A stretch of DNA of 64,000 bases, from assembly GCA_023421075.1 (NCBI GenBank), contig JAEZUM010000060.1, forward strand, positions 80,660 to 144,659, given 5' to 3'. The notes under the pieces were generated by a model. The model saw only the letters and a list, made by a program, of their open reading frames with translations. It was not told the origin of the DNA and made no database searches. Every line of letters begins with the position of its first letter. Within the stretch, counting starts at the first letter, position 1. The stretch is from Bacillota bacterium. Lineage in GTDB: Bacteria; Bacillota; Clostridia; Lachnospirales; Lachnospiraceae. The translations under genes were made by a program, and so were the position numbers. Shown here in pieces: positions 41,272 through 50,019 of the stretch.

Positions 41272-42900
41272 TTATGACATAAATAACGTAATATCCTCTT
41301 CCACAGAACCAATACCGGCTATACCAAAGTTCTCCACTAAGACTTTTGCTACATTGGGTGATAAAAATCCTGGCAGTGTTGGTCCGAGATGTATATTCTT
41401 CACCCCAAGATATAGAAGTGCAAGCAGAACAATCACGGCTTTTTGCTCATACCATGCTATGTTATATGTAATCGGCAACTGATTAACATCATCAACTCCG
41501 AAAACCTCTTTCAGTTTTAGAGCGATCACAGCCAAAGAATAAGAATCATTACACTGACCTGCATCCAAAACACGTGGTATTCCTCCAATATCACCAAGAG
41601 GAAGCTTATTATATCGATATTTTGCGCATCCTGCTGTTAAAATCACAGTATCCTTGGGCAGTTTTTCTGCAAACTCTGTATAATATTCTCTTGATTTCAT
41701 TCTTCCGTCACAACCCGCCATAACGAAAAATCTCTTAATTGCTCCTGATTTTACTGCTTCAACTACCTTATCCGCGAGAGCAAATACCTGCTCATGTGCA
41801 AAACCTCCAACGATCATTCCACTTTCTATCTCAGACGGAGCTGGAAGCTTCTTTGCCATTTCAATAATAGCAGAAAAGTCCTTTTTACCATTATTGTCTG
41901 AATCAATATGTGTACATCCGGGGAAGCCTGCTGCTCCGGTTGTAAATATACGATTTCTTAATTCATCCGATTTAGGAGGAACGATACAATTTGTAGTGAA
42001 AAGTATTGGTCCGTTAAATGGTCCAAACTCATCTACTTGACGCCACCAGGAACCACCATAATTACCTGCAAAATTATCATACCTCTTGAAAAATGGATAA
42101 TAATGTGCCGGAAGCATCTCACTATGGGTATAAACATCAACTCCGGTTCCCTTCGTCTGATCAAGCAATTGCTCCAGATCCGTAAGGTCATGTCCCGAGA
42201 TCAAAATAGCCGGGTTCTTTCTAACACCTATATTTACACTGGTTATCTCAGGATTTCCATATCTGGAAGTATTTGCTTCATCCAGCAGTGACATAGCTGC
42301 AACGCCGTATTGACCCGTCTTAAGGGTTAATGTAATCAATTCCTCTAAGGATAGGGAATCATTTAATGTAGCATCAAGAGCTTCATAGAAAAATCCATAG
42401 AGTTCCATGTTCTCATTACCGATATTGAGTGCATGGTGAGTATATGCTGCCATTCCTTTCAGACCATAAATGATCAATTCTCGAAGCGAACGAATATCTT
42501 CATTTTCAGTTGCCAATACACCAATATCTGACGCCTTCTCAATCATCGTCTCTCTGTCCGATACCACGAAGGTCGCAGCATCCTTTAACGCAAGTCCGGA
42601 GGTCTTACCCCTCAGCATGTCCCTTAATTCGATCATTTTGAGGATCTGGTTCTCGATGGCGCCGTCATCAAAATTTGCATTCGTGATAGTAATAAATAAA
42701 CTCTTTAAAACCTGATGATTTACCTCACTAATAGCGGCTGGTTTAAACTTACCTTTCACCACAATCTCTGAAACACCTTTGCAGACATAAATTAAAAGAT
42801 CCTGTAATTTTGCAACTTCTTCATTTTTGCCGCATACACCCTTAATCGTACATCCGGTGTTTTTGGCAGTTTCCTGACATTGATAACAAAACATACTCAT
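41272..42900 (-). CDS. hcp: Hybrid cluster protein (hydroxylamine reductase)
   Basis: 542 residues. The N-terminal cluster motif is Cys5-x2-Cys8-x8-Cys17-x5-Cys23 (FCYQCQETAKNTGCTIKGVC). Hybrid-cluster ligands are visible in the rest: ISGHDL, TNCIVPP, GAAGFPGCTHID and the ending LDAGQCNDSYSLAVIAL. It reduces hydroxylamine or nitric oxide in anaerobes and is induced by nitrosative stress. An extended -10 promoter precedes it; no electron-transfer partner gene (hcr) is adjacent, so a ferredoxin may serve. Confidence 0.95.
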   Translation of the reverse strand: MSMFCYQCQETAKNTGCTIKGVCGKNEEVAKLQDLLIYVCKGVSEIVVKGKFKPAAISEVNHQVLKSLFITITNANFDDGAIENQILKMIELRDMLRGKTSGLALKDAATFVVSDRETMIEKASDIGVLATENEDIRSLRELIIYGLKGMAAYTHHALNIGNENMELYGFFYEALDATLNDSLSLEELITLTLKTGQYGVAAMSLLDEANTSRYGNPEITSVNIGVRKNPAILISGHDLTDLEQLLDQTKGTGVDVYTHSEMLPAHYYPFFKRYDNFAGNYGGSWWRQVDEFGPFNGPILFTTNCIVPPKSDELRNRIFTTGAAGFPGCTHIDSDNNGKKDFSAIIEMAKKLPAPSEIESGMIVGGFAHEQVFALADKVVEAVKSGAIKRFFVMAGCDGRMKSREYYTEFAEKLPKDTVILTAGCAKYRYNKLPLGDIGGIPRVLDAGQCNDSYSLAVIALKLKEVFGVDDVNQLPITYNIAWYEQKAVIVLLALLYLGVKNIHLGPTLPGFLSPNVAKVLVENFGIAGIGSVEEDITLFMS

Positions 42901-43006
42901 AGTAGTCCTCCTTTAATTCATTATAATTTGGAGCCGGTGCTTTCCTTCTTGCTGTTTCGCACCGAGTATCCAGACAACCATTATATCTAAGTTCATCAGC
43001 ATCCTT

Positions 43007-43015
43007 ATTATACCA
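43007..43015 (-). promoter_or_regulatory. Extended -10 promoter of hcp
   Basis: TTGGTATAAT on the - strand, a TG-N-TATAAT extended -10, about 107 bases before the hcp start. No good -35 at 17 bases. Confidence 0.55.
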
Positions 43016-43087
43016 ATTTATTCTGCATATTTCTACAATATTCTACTTTATTGTTTCATTATTTTGCATTATTTTGCTTTATTTAGC

Positions 43088-43104
43088 TTATGTGAAAAAC
43101 ATAA
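43088..43104. promoter_or_regulatory. Possible CRP/FNR-type site upstream of hcp
   Basis: TTATGT-GAAAA-ACATAA, perfect 6-base arms. CRP/FNR-family proteins (for example HcpR-like) often control hcp. It lies about 75 bases upstream of the proposed -10, where an activator could act. Confidence 0.4.
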
Positions 43105-43138
43105 ACTGAGATAAAAATTTCCCTATCTTATACAGAAT

Positions 43139-43215
43139 AAAAAACGCACTTATTACAATTGTGGACCTTTGGATTAGTATTGTCTAACCTCAGGTCTCAC
43201 TCTTATAATAAGTGC
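43139..43215 (-). terminator. Large structured terminator of the azoreductase gene
   Basis: Outer arms GCACTTATTA/TAATAAGTGC (10 bp perfect) enclose GACCT/AGGTC and GGATTAG/CTAACC pairs; six T follow on the - strand. Unusually elaborate for a terminator. Confidence 0.75.
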
Positions 43216-43273
43216 ATCAATCGATGTTAATTACATCGCCATTTCCCAACCTATAACCAGATATAATATTTCC

Positions 43274-43945
43274 TTATACTAGCATCATTTCCTTCACATC
43301 GATCTTTTCGATGATCTCATCAATTTTACTCTTTGCATTCTCAATCGCAGTCTGTTTATCCACCTCTGTGGTACCTGTTCCATCTACTAAGAGTCTCTCA
43401 AACTTATTAATACCGATAAACTTCATAATATCTTCAATATAATCCAATCCCTTATTGAGGATCGGTCTCGTGATCCAGGGTATATTTCCACCGGAGGATT
43501 GAATATAAACCACTGTCCTTGATTTATCATTTAGCAAACCCTTCGGTTTTTCTCCTTCCTCCGGAAATGTTATAGTCCTATGGGTCTGTACGATACAATC
43601 GATATATTCCTTTAAAGGTGCAGGAAATGATAAGCTCCACATCGGCGCAGCGATGACATAAACATCTGCCGCTATAAATTGATTACACAACTCTACTATT
43701 TTTTGAACTTCCTTTTGCTCTTTTTCCGGTAGCTTACTTGTTGCTTCTTCACTTATAATACAATTCCTGCTTTCAAAATACTCATATTCCAGTCTTGGTA
43801 TATGTTCTTTATATAAGTCCAGCTCCTCTATTTGGAAATCATGATACTTTTCCATAAATCGATTCACGAAGTCTCTACCTACCGTTTTACTTGCAGACAT
43901 ATGCTCCGGTTTTGAATTAACGGTAATGTATAGTAACTTTTTCAT
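43274..43945 (-). CDS. Flavodoxin-fold NAD(P)H-dependent oxidoreductase, FMN azoreductase type
   Basis: 223 residues with the AzoR/AcpD fold: KKLLYITVNSKPEHMSASKTVGRDFVN for the FMN phosphate loop, PMWSLSFPAPLKEYIDCI as the conserved middle block and VVYIQSSGGNIPW lining the flavin. Reduces quinones or azo compounds two electrons at a time and protects against electrophiles. Cytoplasmic; single gene. Confidence 0.88.
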   Translation of the reverse strand: MKKLLYITVNSKPEHMSASKTVGRDFVNRFMEKYHDFQIEELDLYKEHIPRLEYEYFESRNCIISEEATSKLPEKEQKEVQKIVELCNQFIAADVYVIAAPMWSLSFPAPLKEYIDCIVQTHRTITFPEEGEKPKGLLNDKSRTVVYIQSSGGNIPWITRPILNKGLDYIEDIMKFIGINKFERLLVDGTGTTEVDKQTAIENAKSKIDEIIEKIDVKEMMLV

Positions 43946-44127
43946 AATAGCATCTCCTTTATTCTTAATAGTATCTTCACATAGTATCTGGATATTTAAA
44001 AATTTTATAACTATGAAAGAATATATATTTGTCTCTTTATGATGTCAAACTAAAATAAAGCCTAAAGCCTTACATAGAATTGTTCAATCTCAAAATAATA
44101 TTAATAGTATGATAAGGAGGCAAATAT

Positions 44128-44376
44128 ATGGAACGAATGGATAACTGGCATGATTGGAAGAAGACTCTGGGAAAAGCAGTTGATCTTGGAGAAAGTGTTG
44201 GCCTGTCTGATACGACAATAACGAATCTTTCTGAAAAAGTAGGGACGTACCTTTCAGATCATGTTCCTCCTCATAATGAAGAGGAAAGACTTTTAAAAGA
44301 AATGTGGGATGCTGCAGATGAAACCGACAGAAAAGTATTAGCGAAGCTTGTCGTGAAGATAGTTGATAAACCATAG
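44128..44376 (+). CDS. DUF3243 family protein
   Basis: 82 residues with AAGGAGG ribosome site. NWHDWKKTLGKAVDLGESVGLSDTTI, then VGTYLSDHVPPHNEEERLLKEMWDAADETDRKVLAKLVVKIVD: the full DUF3243 pattern, a small helical Firmicutes protein of unknown function. Confidence 0.87.
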   Translation: MERMDNWHDWKKTLGKAVDLGESVGLSDTTITNLSEKVGTYLSDHVPPHNEEERLLKEMWDAADETDRKVLAKLVVKIVDKP

Positions 44377-44397
44377 GAAACACGCTACGCGAGTTTC
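44377..44397 (+). terminator. Short hairpin after the DUF3243 gene
   Basis: GAAAC-aCGC-tac-GCG-a-GTTTC. The T-tract is poor, so efficiency is doubtful. The core aCGCt..cGCGa is shared with the hairpin at 18907. Confidence 0.4.
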
Positions 44398-44472
44398 TTC
44401 GATTCGCGTGCGCGTTCGCATTTTAATAAGCATGCTTATAAATGCTCACTTTGCTTACGCGCAAATAAGATC

Positions 44473-44547
44473 AAAAAAAGGGGTTCCAAGTTCAAGATAT
44501 TTTGCACCTATTTCCTGGTGTAGTAATCTATGATCACTTGGAAACCC
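44473..44547 (-). terminator. Terminator of the small membrane-protein gene
   Basis: GGGtTTCCAAGT/ACTTGGAA.CCC outer stem with an inner CACC/GGTG pair; seven T follow on the - strand. Confidence 0.7.
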
Positions 44548-44635
44548 TTTATTATGACTTTGAGAGTCTTCTTGTAAAACGTGCTCACATAGAATCATAA
44601 CAATAACATTCTGTTTATTCTTTCACTTAACCGTA

Positions 44636-44917
44636 TTATTTACTACGCTTTCTTTTTTTATATATAATATCAGCAATAATAGAATACCCAAAAGAACTCA
44701 GGATGGCAATTAAGAAAAATAACGCCATTACAAATTTACCCAAGGATTCAAAGCTTTCATTTGAAGCACTACGCATGGTGACAAAATAATAAATCATAAA
44801 AGGAAGCATTATCATCGTAGGAATATATTTAACATACCTCTTATTCTTAAATAAAAGATCTAATAGGAATGTTACTAAAATTGAAATCGTTACGATGATT
44901 ATAAAACTTATTTCCAT
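44636..44917 (-). CDS. Small membrane protein, three helices, unrecognised
   Basis: 93 residues with hydrophobic segments at about 4-24, 33-50 and 62-84 and a basic tail YKKRKRSK. A ribosome site GGAGGAGAT precedes the start and a terminator follows, so it is a real gene. No motif identifies a function. Confidence 0.6.
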   Translation of the reverse strand: MEISFIIIVTISILVTFLLDLLFKNKRYVKYIPTMIMLPFMIYYFVTMRSASNESFESLGKFVMALFFLIAILSSFGYSIIADIIYKKRKRSK

Positions 44918-44990
44918 ATAATCTCCTCCTTCCTTATCTGACTATTAGACGACAAATGCTTTTCTTTTGTTCCATGGATAATGTAAGCAA

Positions 44991-46622
44991 TTATTTATTT
45001 ATCGTTTCTGAAAACTCAAAAAGCTCTTTAATCTTTTCGGTTTCCTTCTTATCAAGATATCTCCAGGTCAGGTTGGGGAACAGAGGACATTTCCCACACT
45101 TATTACCATTATACTCTATTACTAAAGTAAGGGGCTTCCTCATGCCTGTTTTGTCCATCTGAGTACAATATCCGCAGCTGTCACAATTCTTGGTTCTTGA
45201 AAAGGCAAGCTCTTTCAGCTCCTGATTCATTTCATCAAAGTGGCCAAGTACAAAACGAAAGCTTGGTACACGGAAGGAAAAAGTCATTTGATTTCGTTTT
45301 TTCCAGTTAACAGAAAAATCTGCAATTCCCTTCTGCTTATTTTTATACTCCTTCTCCCAATGGACACCAAATTCATTAAAACACCTTCGATAACCTAATT
45401 CCTCAAAAAATTGCTCTAGTTCCTTTATCAGTGTACTATCGTCAACAATATTTCTATATAAATGCTCGGCTTTATAACACATTGTGTCATACATACAATA
45501 TAGAAACCTAACAATCTCTCCCTTTGCCGAGTTTGGCTTCTTATCGCTTAGAAGCTTCCAAGCAGGAAATAGCTGCGGGTACTTTTCATGATAAAAAACC
45601 GTTGATGCTTCTTTGCTTTCTGAGATCAAACCGAATTGTTCCAGCTGCTGCAATCTTTTCTTAACAAACCTCATATCATTCTTACTAACATAAAGTCTAT
45701 TATCGATTACTTCGCCACACTCACCAAGCTTAGATAGATAAGCATAAAAATCGAACAAGGTCTTCTCAGTTTTTCTCATCTTATCATCTAATTCCGGTTT
45801 ACTTATGTTTAACATCCAATCCTCATAAAAATCATCTTTCTCTTCCTGAAAATTCAATATAGAAGGATTGTCGTAAATAATATTAATTACCTCATCTAAA
45901 AATCCATGCATTTGCCTTTGGGATGTCTCACTAGCTCTGGGATCTTCTATGGGAATACAATCTGGATAGGTACTCTTGTAGGCATAGATGCAACGGAGTG
46001 CAAGGCTGTCAAAGCTCTTCACAACCTTACCTATATCTTGAACCAGCTTATGCTCTAGCGCATCATTTTCTGTTTTACTATTCTCTGTCAGAAGTTTCTT
46101 ACATGGACAATAGTAATCCATAATAAGAATTTTCTCTCCTATATAGCGCGGAACACCAAATCTGCGAAATGAGTAATATTGCATCTCATAACCACCTGCC
46201 GTGTCATCATGTTCATATCCGTTTTCTGTCATTGCCTGAAGCATATGTTCATGTGCACCGATATACAAATCACCATCGTCTTCACGTCCTTGTATCCACC
46301 CTACCCCCATCAGACATTCCGGTAAGTCTCTGCTGACGTATCCGGTCGGAACAGGAGTATCCGTTTTGGTTAGTACTCCAGCAATATATTCACAGGTACT
46401 ACTCTGATCGTCAAAATCTCCAATCCACCCAATGGTATCTTTCTCTTCGGTGATACGCTCCGGAATATTGCCCAAATAATCCATGCTGCCATCCTGCCAC
46501 ATTCTGCTCCATAGCTTCACAGCCTCATTATCTCTCTCTGGGTTCAAACTCATTCGGACCGACTTTCCGATTAAACGTACGGCAGGAAATCTCTTTACCT
46601 CAAACCTAATAAGTTTTGACAT
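44991..46622 (-). CDS. GyrI-like effector-binding domain fused to a large Cys-containing domain
   Basis: 543 residues. Residues 1-175 match the GyrI/AraC effector-binding fold (FEVKRFPAVRLIGKSVRM..., YEMQYYSFRRFGVPRYIGEKILIMDYYCPC). Residues about 190-500 are an unrecognised, mostly helical region. The C-terminus has NCDSCGYCTQMDK and KCGKCPLF, two paired Cys motifs suited to zinc or Fe-S binding. No HTH is present, so it is not a classic regulator. A similar effector domain with an uncharacterised C-terminus is known in Firmicutes, but the role is unclear. Confidence 0.7.
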   Translation of the reverse strand: MSKLIRFEVKRFPAVRLIGKSVRMSLNPERDNEAVKLWSRMWQDGSMDYLGNIPERITEEKDTIGWIGDFDDQSSTCEYIAGVLTKTDTPVPTGYVSRDLPECLMGVGWIQGREDDGDLYIGAHEHMLQAMTENGYEHDDTAGGYEMQYYSFRRFGVPRYIGEKILIMDYYCPCKKLLTENSKTENDALEHKLVQDIGKVVKSFDSLALRCIYAYKSTYPDCIPIEDPRASETSQRQMHGFLDEVINIIYDNPSILNFQEEKDDFYEDWMLNISKPELDDKMRKTEKTLFDFYAYLSKLGECGEVIDNRLYVSKNDMRFVKKRLQQLEQFGLISESKEASTVFYHEKYPQLFPAWKLLSDKKPNSAKGEIVRFLYCMYDTMCYKAEHLYRNIVDDSTLIKELEQFFEELGYRRCFNEFGVHWEKEYKNKQKGIADFSVNWKKRNQMTFSFRVPSFRFVLGHFDEMNQELKELAFSRTKNCDSCGYCTQMDKTGMRKPLTLVIEYNGNKCGKCPLFPNLTWRYLDKKETEKIKELFEFSETINK

Positions 46623-46763
46623 GATATGTTTCTCCTCTGGTCATAATGTTATCGCTGCAATTTATTATTTTATGTGTTATTTGCAATAATCCAATTTTAG
46701 TCTATAAAGTATTTCCACAAGGCCATTGCATGACCACCTTATTGTTATGTGCCTGATGCATTA

Positions 46764-47255
46764 TTATTTGATGATACCTTCTTCAGTTTCTACGTTGTTC
46801 ACAAAGTCCATATTGTAACGAACAGCACCGTGGTCTTTTATTACCGTGGCTCTTGTGATGCGGATTGCCAAAATAATGCAGCTTTCATCCTGTTCGTTGT
46901 TTGCAAAGTCATACCAATTGGCAAAGGCTTCCCGAAGCTTTAACCTTATTGCGGCATTTTTCGGATCTAAAACCCATCCAAGATTTTCACCGATACCATT
47001 CCCGGAAAACCACTCGGTGTTAACCGCAAATGCAACCTCATTGTTTTTCGCAATCTGCTGCATTTTCGTTGATTTTGACCAAGTTGTCGTATAAAACACC
47101 CCATCTTCATAAAAAGCATCCACGTCACGGATATAAGGACGAGGGTTACCATCCGCATTTGGTTCCATAGCGATCGTCGCGAGAGAGATAATATTATCCT
47201 TTCCGTTGCCACATCTCTCCTCGATTATTCTTAATCCTTCTTCATACCTGCTCAT
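46764..47255 (-). CDS. Pyridoxamine 5'-phosphate oxidase-fold protein
   Basis: 163 residues from ATG 47255 (GAGGAGGAAAT upstream). ISLATIAMEPNADGNPRPYIRDVDAFYEDGVFYTTTWSKSTKMQQIAKNNEVAFAV is the split-barrel flavin-binding core. Relatives bind FMN, F420 or haem; too small to be a biosynthetic PdxH. Function: probable flavin-dependent reductase or flavin carrier. Confidence 0.82.
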   Translation of the reverse strand: MSRYEEGLRIIEERCGNGKDNIISLATIAMEPNADGNPRPYIRDVDAFYEDGVFYTTTWSKSTKMQQIAKNNEVAFAVNTEWFSGNGIGENLGWVLDPKNAAIRLKLREAFANWYDFANNEQDESCIILAIRITRATVIKDHGAVRYNMDFVNNVETEEGIIK

Positions 47256-47455
47256 TTTATTTCCTCCTCTTAATACTATGATTTCGAAATTTATATCTTT
47301 TACCGGGCTTTCCGCCAATTCTTAATAATATCCATTATATACCAACAACCTCGAAGTATCAAAGTATTTATCCATTTATCTACATATATGAACTATAATG
47401 ATTCGATTTTTTTCACAAATATCAGTACGCAGGTATTTTACGATCAATTATAAAA

Positions 47456-47482
47456 TAAGGATTGCTTTAATCAGCAACCCCT
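47456..47482 (-). terminator. Terminator of the DUF4180 gene
   Basis: GGTTGCT/AGCAATCC pairing with loop GATTAA; T-rich on the - strand, 20 bases past the stop. Confidence 0.55.
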
Positions 47483-47502
47483 ATGTCCTGTCAAGTTATA
47501 TC

Positions 47503-47877
47503 TCAACGAGCTGTACTTAGCTTTTCAATTGCTTGCTCCAGATTATTAACGAAATAGATATCATTCCCATTGTTACATTCATAAATAAAATCATGCAAGG
47601 GCTTGCTTGTATACTGAGAAAAATCTCCGACAATGGCCAGCTTCGTATGGTAATTTATAAATTTTTGTAGTATTTCACCGGCTATCCCACTGCTAAGCCG
47701 AAAGAACTCTTGGCAGATATTTTTTTTATCTAGAATGATCCTGCTGCAACCTGTTTCATAATTAATTGTCATAATAAGATCAAGAGAAGATTGGATATCA
47801 GTTATTAAATCCTCCTCATTCTCAATATATACAATAGAATCATCTTTTCCTAACATAGTGTATTTCATAATTCTCAT
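47503..47877 (-). CDS. DUF4180 family protein
   Basis: 124 residues; either of two close ATGs could start it. IVYIENEEDLITDIQSSLDLIMTINYETGCSRIILDKKNICQEFFRLSSGIAGEILQKFINYHTKLAIVGDF is a clear DUF4180 match, a STAS-like alpha/beta fold of unknown function. Encoded 9 bases after the alpha/beta hydrolase, same transcript. Confidence 0.85.
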   Translation of the reverse strand: MRIMKYTMLGKDDSIVYIENEEDLITDIQSSLDLIMTINYETGCSRIILDKKNICQEFFRLSSGIAGEILQKFINYHTKLAIVGDFSQYTSKPLHDFIYECNNGNDIYFVNNLEQAIEKLSTAR

Positions 47878-47886
47878 TACTCCTTC

Positions 47887-48726
47887 TTAACTTATTTGCT
47901 CCAGAATTGTATCGGTAAGATTAATTAAACTATGGCCGCCTTCCGGTAAAATATTGACTTTTGTGCTCGGTACAAGCTTTTTCATTCGATCAGCGGTCTC
48001 AAGGGAATGTAGCATGATATCTTTTGCTCCTACAAATAAGAACACCGGCATCGTCAGGTGTCGTATCTCATCATCTTTAAAAATAGGAATTGGTTCCTTC
48101 CTAGTATTGAAGCACTTCCCTATTAATATCTGGAATTTTAGAATTATTTCGGGCATTTCAACATTCCCATTAATAATTTTGAATAACTTTCTAATCCCCT
48201 TTTCTCCAAGGAACATATAAAATAACGCTGTAAAAATGAACTTCTTATTTTGTGTACCAATTCCAGCAGGACATAACAAAACCAATTGATCGATTTTCTC
48301 CGGATACTTTATAGCAAACTTTGTAGATAACCAAGCTCCTAATGATGCTCCTATCATTACAGCCTTATCAATGGACAAAACGTCGAAAACATCATAAAGC
48401 CAGTCATCCAAATCTGAGGTGGTAAAGGGAAGCTGCCTTTCATCGCTTTTCCCAGCCTCTCCCGGAATATCAAGTGCATAAACCCTGTAGCTTTTACTAT
48501 ATATCTTAATATCATTAATCCACATACAGGAATTCATACTACTCCCATGCAATAACACCATTGGTGGAGCAGAAATGTCTCCTGCAACCAATCCAAAGGT
48601 GTTACCATGGCGTGTTGGTATATTGATTCTCTCATACGGTATCGTAAGGCTCTCCAGAAGCATATCATAATATTTAAATAATTCTTCTTTCCCTCTCTGC
48701 GTTTTATAAGCATTCATGCTTTTCAT
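47887..48726 (-). CDS. Alpha/beta hydrolase
   Basis: 279 residues; GGGAGG precedes the ATG. VLLHGSSMNSCMW is the oxyanion loop, MIGASLGAWLSTKFA carries the nucleophile Ser in GASLG, VGAKDIM the acid Asp and EGGHSLINLTD the His. The full triad suggests an active esterase or C-C hydrolase. Leads the two-gene unit with DUF4180 under a promoter covered by a 16-base inverted repeat. Confidence 0.87.
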   Translation of the reverse strand: MKSMNAYKTQRGKEELFKYYDMLLESLTIPYERINIPTRHGNTFGLVAGDISAPPMVLLHGSSMNSCMWINDIKIYSKSYRVYALDIPGEAGKSDERQLPFTTSDLDDWLYDVFDVLSIDKAVMIGASLGAWLSTKFAIKYPEKIDQLVLLCPAGIGTQNKKFIFTALFYMFLGEKGIRKLFKIINGNVEMPEIILKFQILIGKCFNTRKEPIPIFKDDEIRHLTMPVFLFVGAKDIMLHSLETADRMKKLVPSTKVNILPEGGHSLINLTDTILEQIS

Positions 48727-48789
48727 CGAATTTTCCTCCCATTTCTTTTGTTTGATTAATTACTCATCTAAATATGTGTGGTAATTATT

Positions 48790-48831
48790 TTATCATTAAC
48801 ATATGTTACTTTTATCATATGTTAATGATAA
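48790..48831. promoter_or_regulatory. Perfect 16-base inverted repeat over the hydrolase promoter
   Basis: TTATCATTAACATATG and CATATGTTAATGATAA with a 10-base loop. One arm lies in the promoter spacer, the loop holds the -10 and the other arm is downstream, ideal for repressor control. Confidence 0.65.
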
Positions 48832-48837
48832 TGTCAA
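48809..48837 (-). promoter_or_regulatory. Promoter of the hydrolase-DUF4180 unit
   Basis: On the - strand TTGACA (48837-48832), 17 bases, TAAAAG (4 of 6). Confidence 0.55.
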
Positions 48838-48995
48838 TAACAAATCAATAAATAAATGTACTCGTAAGAAAAAGTCACCAGGTGCATTCCTCCTAGCGAC
48901 ATCTGTATATATGTATAATTGGTGTAATAAATCATTATATCTGCTGTTTTCTTGAGGCATAAAGAAATCGACCGCAACCAATCTCGGAACCATTC

Positions 48996-49024
48996 TTGAT
49001 AAAATAATTTACTTAAGCTATAAT
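48996..49024 (+). promoter_or_regulatory. Promoter of the CD3324-like gene
   Basis: TTGATA, 17-base spacer, TATAAT, giving a leader of about 135 bases that contains the hairpin at 49087. Confidence 0.72.
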
Positions 49025-49086
49025 AAAAGATGATTGAGCAGATTAGGGGGGATGATCCATAAGGAAAAGCAGGAAACATTGTGCAT

Positions 49087-49135
49087 AGCAGAGGCTATTG
49101 CATATCACTCAATTAGAATATCAATAGCCTTTGCT
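49087..49135 (+). promoter_or_regulatory. Leader hairpin of the CD3324-like gene
   Basis: AGCAgAGGCTATTG and CAATAGCCTtTGCT pair over 13 positions. No T-run follows, and the ribosome site lies about 20 bases on, so it may stabilise the leader or regulate initiation. Confidence 0.4.
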
Positions 49136-49165
49136 ATCCTAAAGAATTATATTTAGGAGGGCACA

Positions 49166-49438
49166 ATGGGCTATATTCACGCTTTGGAAATCCTGCCGGA
49201 AAGACTGATTGAAGAAATCCAGGAATATGTTGACGGGCAAGTGATATACATTCCAAAAATAAAAATAAAAAGATGTAAATGGGGAGAGAAGACAGATACG
49301 AAAGCATATTTCAAAAAAAGAAATACTGAAATATATAATCGCTATAAAAACGGAACAACGGTTTTGGAACTGTCCGAGAAGTATTTTTTAACCCCAAAGA
49401 GTATTCAACGAATTATAAGAAGTATAAAGATTTTATGA
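49166..49438 (+). CDS. CD3324-family small protein, HTH-like
   Basis: 90 residues with TTAGGAGGG ribosome site. MGYIHALEILPERLIEEIQEYVDGQVIYIPK is the family's conserved N-terminus; the second half (NTEIYNRYKNGTTVLELSEKYFLTPKSIQRIIRSIK) is a Mor-like helix-turn-helix, so it probably binds DNA. Known as an uncharacterised clostridial family. Confidence 0.82.
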   Translation: MGYIHALEILPERLIEEIQEYVDGQVIYIPKIKIKRCKWGEKTDTKAYFKKRNTEIYNRYKNGTTVLELSEKYFLTPKSIQRIIRSIKIL

Positions 49439-49441
49439 GTA

Positions 49442-49478
49442 GATGTGCCACTTTATATGGTGGCACATCCTTTTTTTA
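49442..49478 (+). terminator. Rho-independent terminator
   Basis: GATGTGCCAC/GTGGCACATC, 10 perfect pairs, loop TTTATATG, followed by seven T. Confidence 0.92.
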
Positions 49479-49511
49479 TAACGATGTATGTTCCCTATTT
49501 TACATTAAAAA

Positions 49512-49520
49512 TGATATAAT
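49512..49520 (+). promoter_or_regulatory. Extended -10 promoter of the acetyltransferase gene
   Basis: TGATATAAT, an extended -10, 36 bases before the start codon. Confidence 0.6.
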
Positions 49521-49555
49521 CGTTTTATAGATATCGAAGAAAGGGGATTTATAAG

Positions 49556-50002
49556 ATGAAAATTGTAAAAATTATGGATAGCGATAAAACAAAATATATG
49601 GATTTGTTACTTATAGCAGATGAACAGGTAGATATGATTGAAAAATATCTGTACCGTGGTGAAATGTTCGCCCTATGTGATGATGAGGTGTTAGCGATTT
49701 GCGTTGTGACACAGGAGCAACCCGGCACTTATGAACTTAAGAATATTGTAACCGTTCCGAAATATCAACGGAAAGGATATGGACAACACCTCATCTCCTA
49801 CCTCGTAGATTATTATAAAAATTCCGGAAGTGAGTTATATGTTGGAACAGGTGATAGCCCTATGACACTTAATTTTTATGAGAAATGCGGGTTTGTAAGA
49901 TCACATATCGTAAAAAACTTTTTTGTTGACAACTACGACCACCCCATGTATGAAAACGGGCAGCAGTTAGTGGATATGATTTATTTGAAGAGAACTCTGT
50001 AA
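49556..50002 (+). CDS. GNAT-family N-acetyltransferase
   Basis: 148 residues. The acetyl-CoA loop is IVTVPKYQRKGYGQHLISYL, followed by the beta-bulge and YVGTGDSPMTLNFYEKCGFVRSHIVKNFF. Small-molecule or protein acetylation; the acceptor cannot be told. Ends 17 bases from the convergent aldolase gene without a visible terminator. Confidence 0.88.
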   Translation: MKIVKIMDSDKTKYMDLLLIADEQVDMIEKYLYRGEMFALCDDEVLAICVVTQEQPGTYELKNIVTVPKYQRKGYGQHLISYLVDYYKNSGSELYVGTGDSPMTLNFYEKCGFVRSHIVKNFFVDNYDHPMYENGQQLVDMIYLKRTL

Positions 50003-50019
50003 AATGGAGCTTGTATCGT

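Noticed and set aside
41115..41312. 65-residue - strand ORF between hcp and the phosphoesterase
   Set aside because: Overlaps the hcp terminator and hcp itself; no ribosome site.
44090..44383. 97-residue - strand ORF opposite the DUF3243 gene
   Set aside because: DUF3243 on the + strand is a clear family match with a strong ribosome site.
49052..49156. 34-codon ORF after GGGGGG in the CD3324 leader
   Set aside because: The G-run touches the ATG with no spacing and the ORF overlaps the leader hairpin; no homology recognised.
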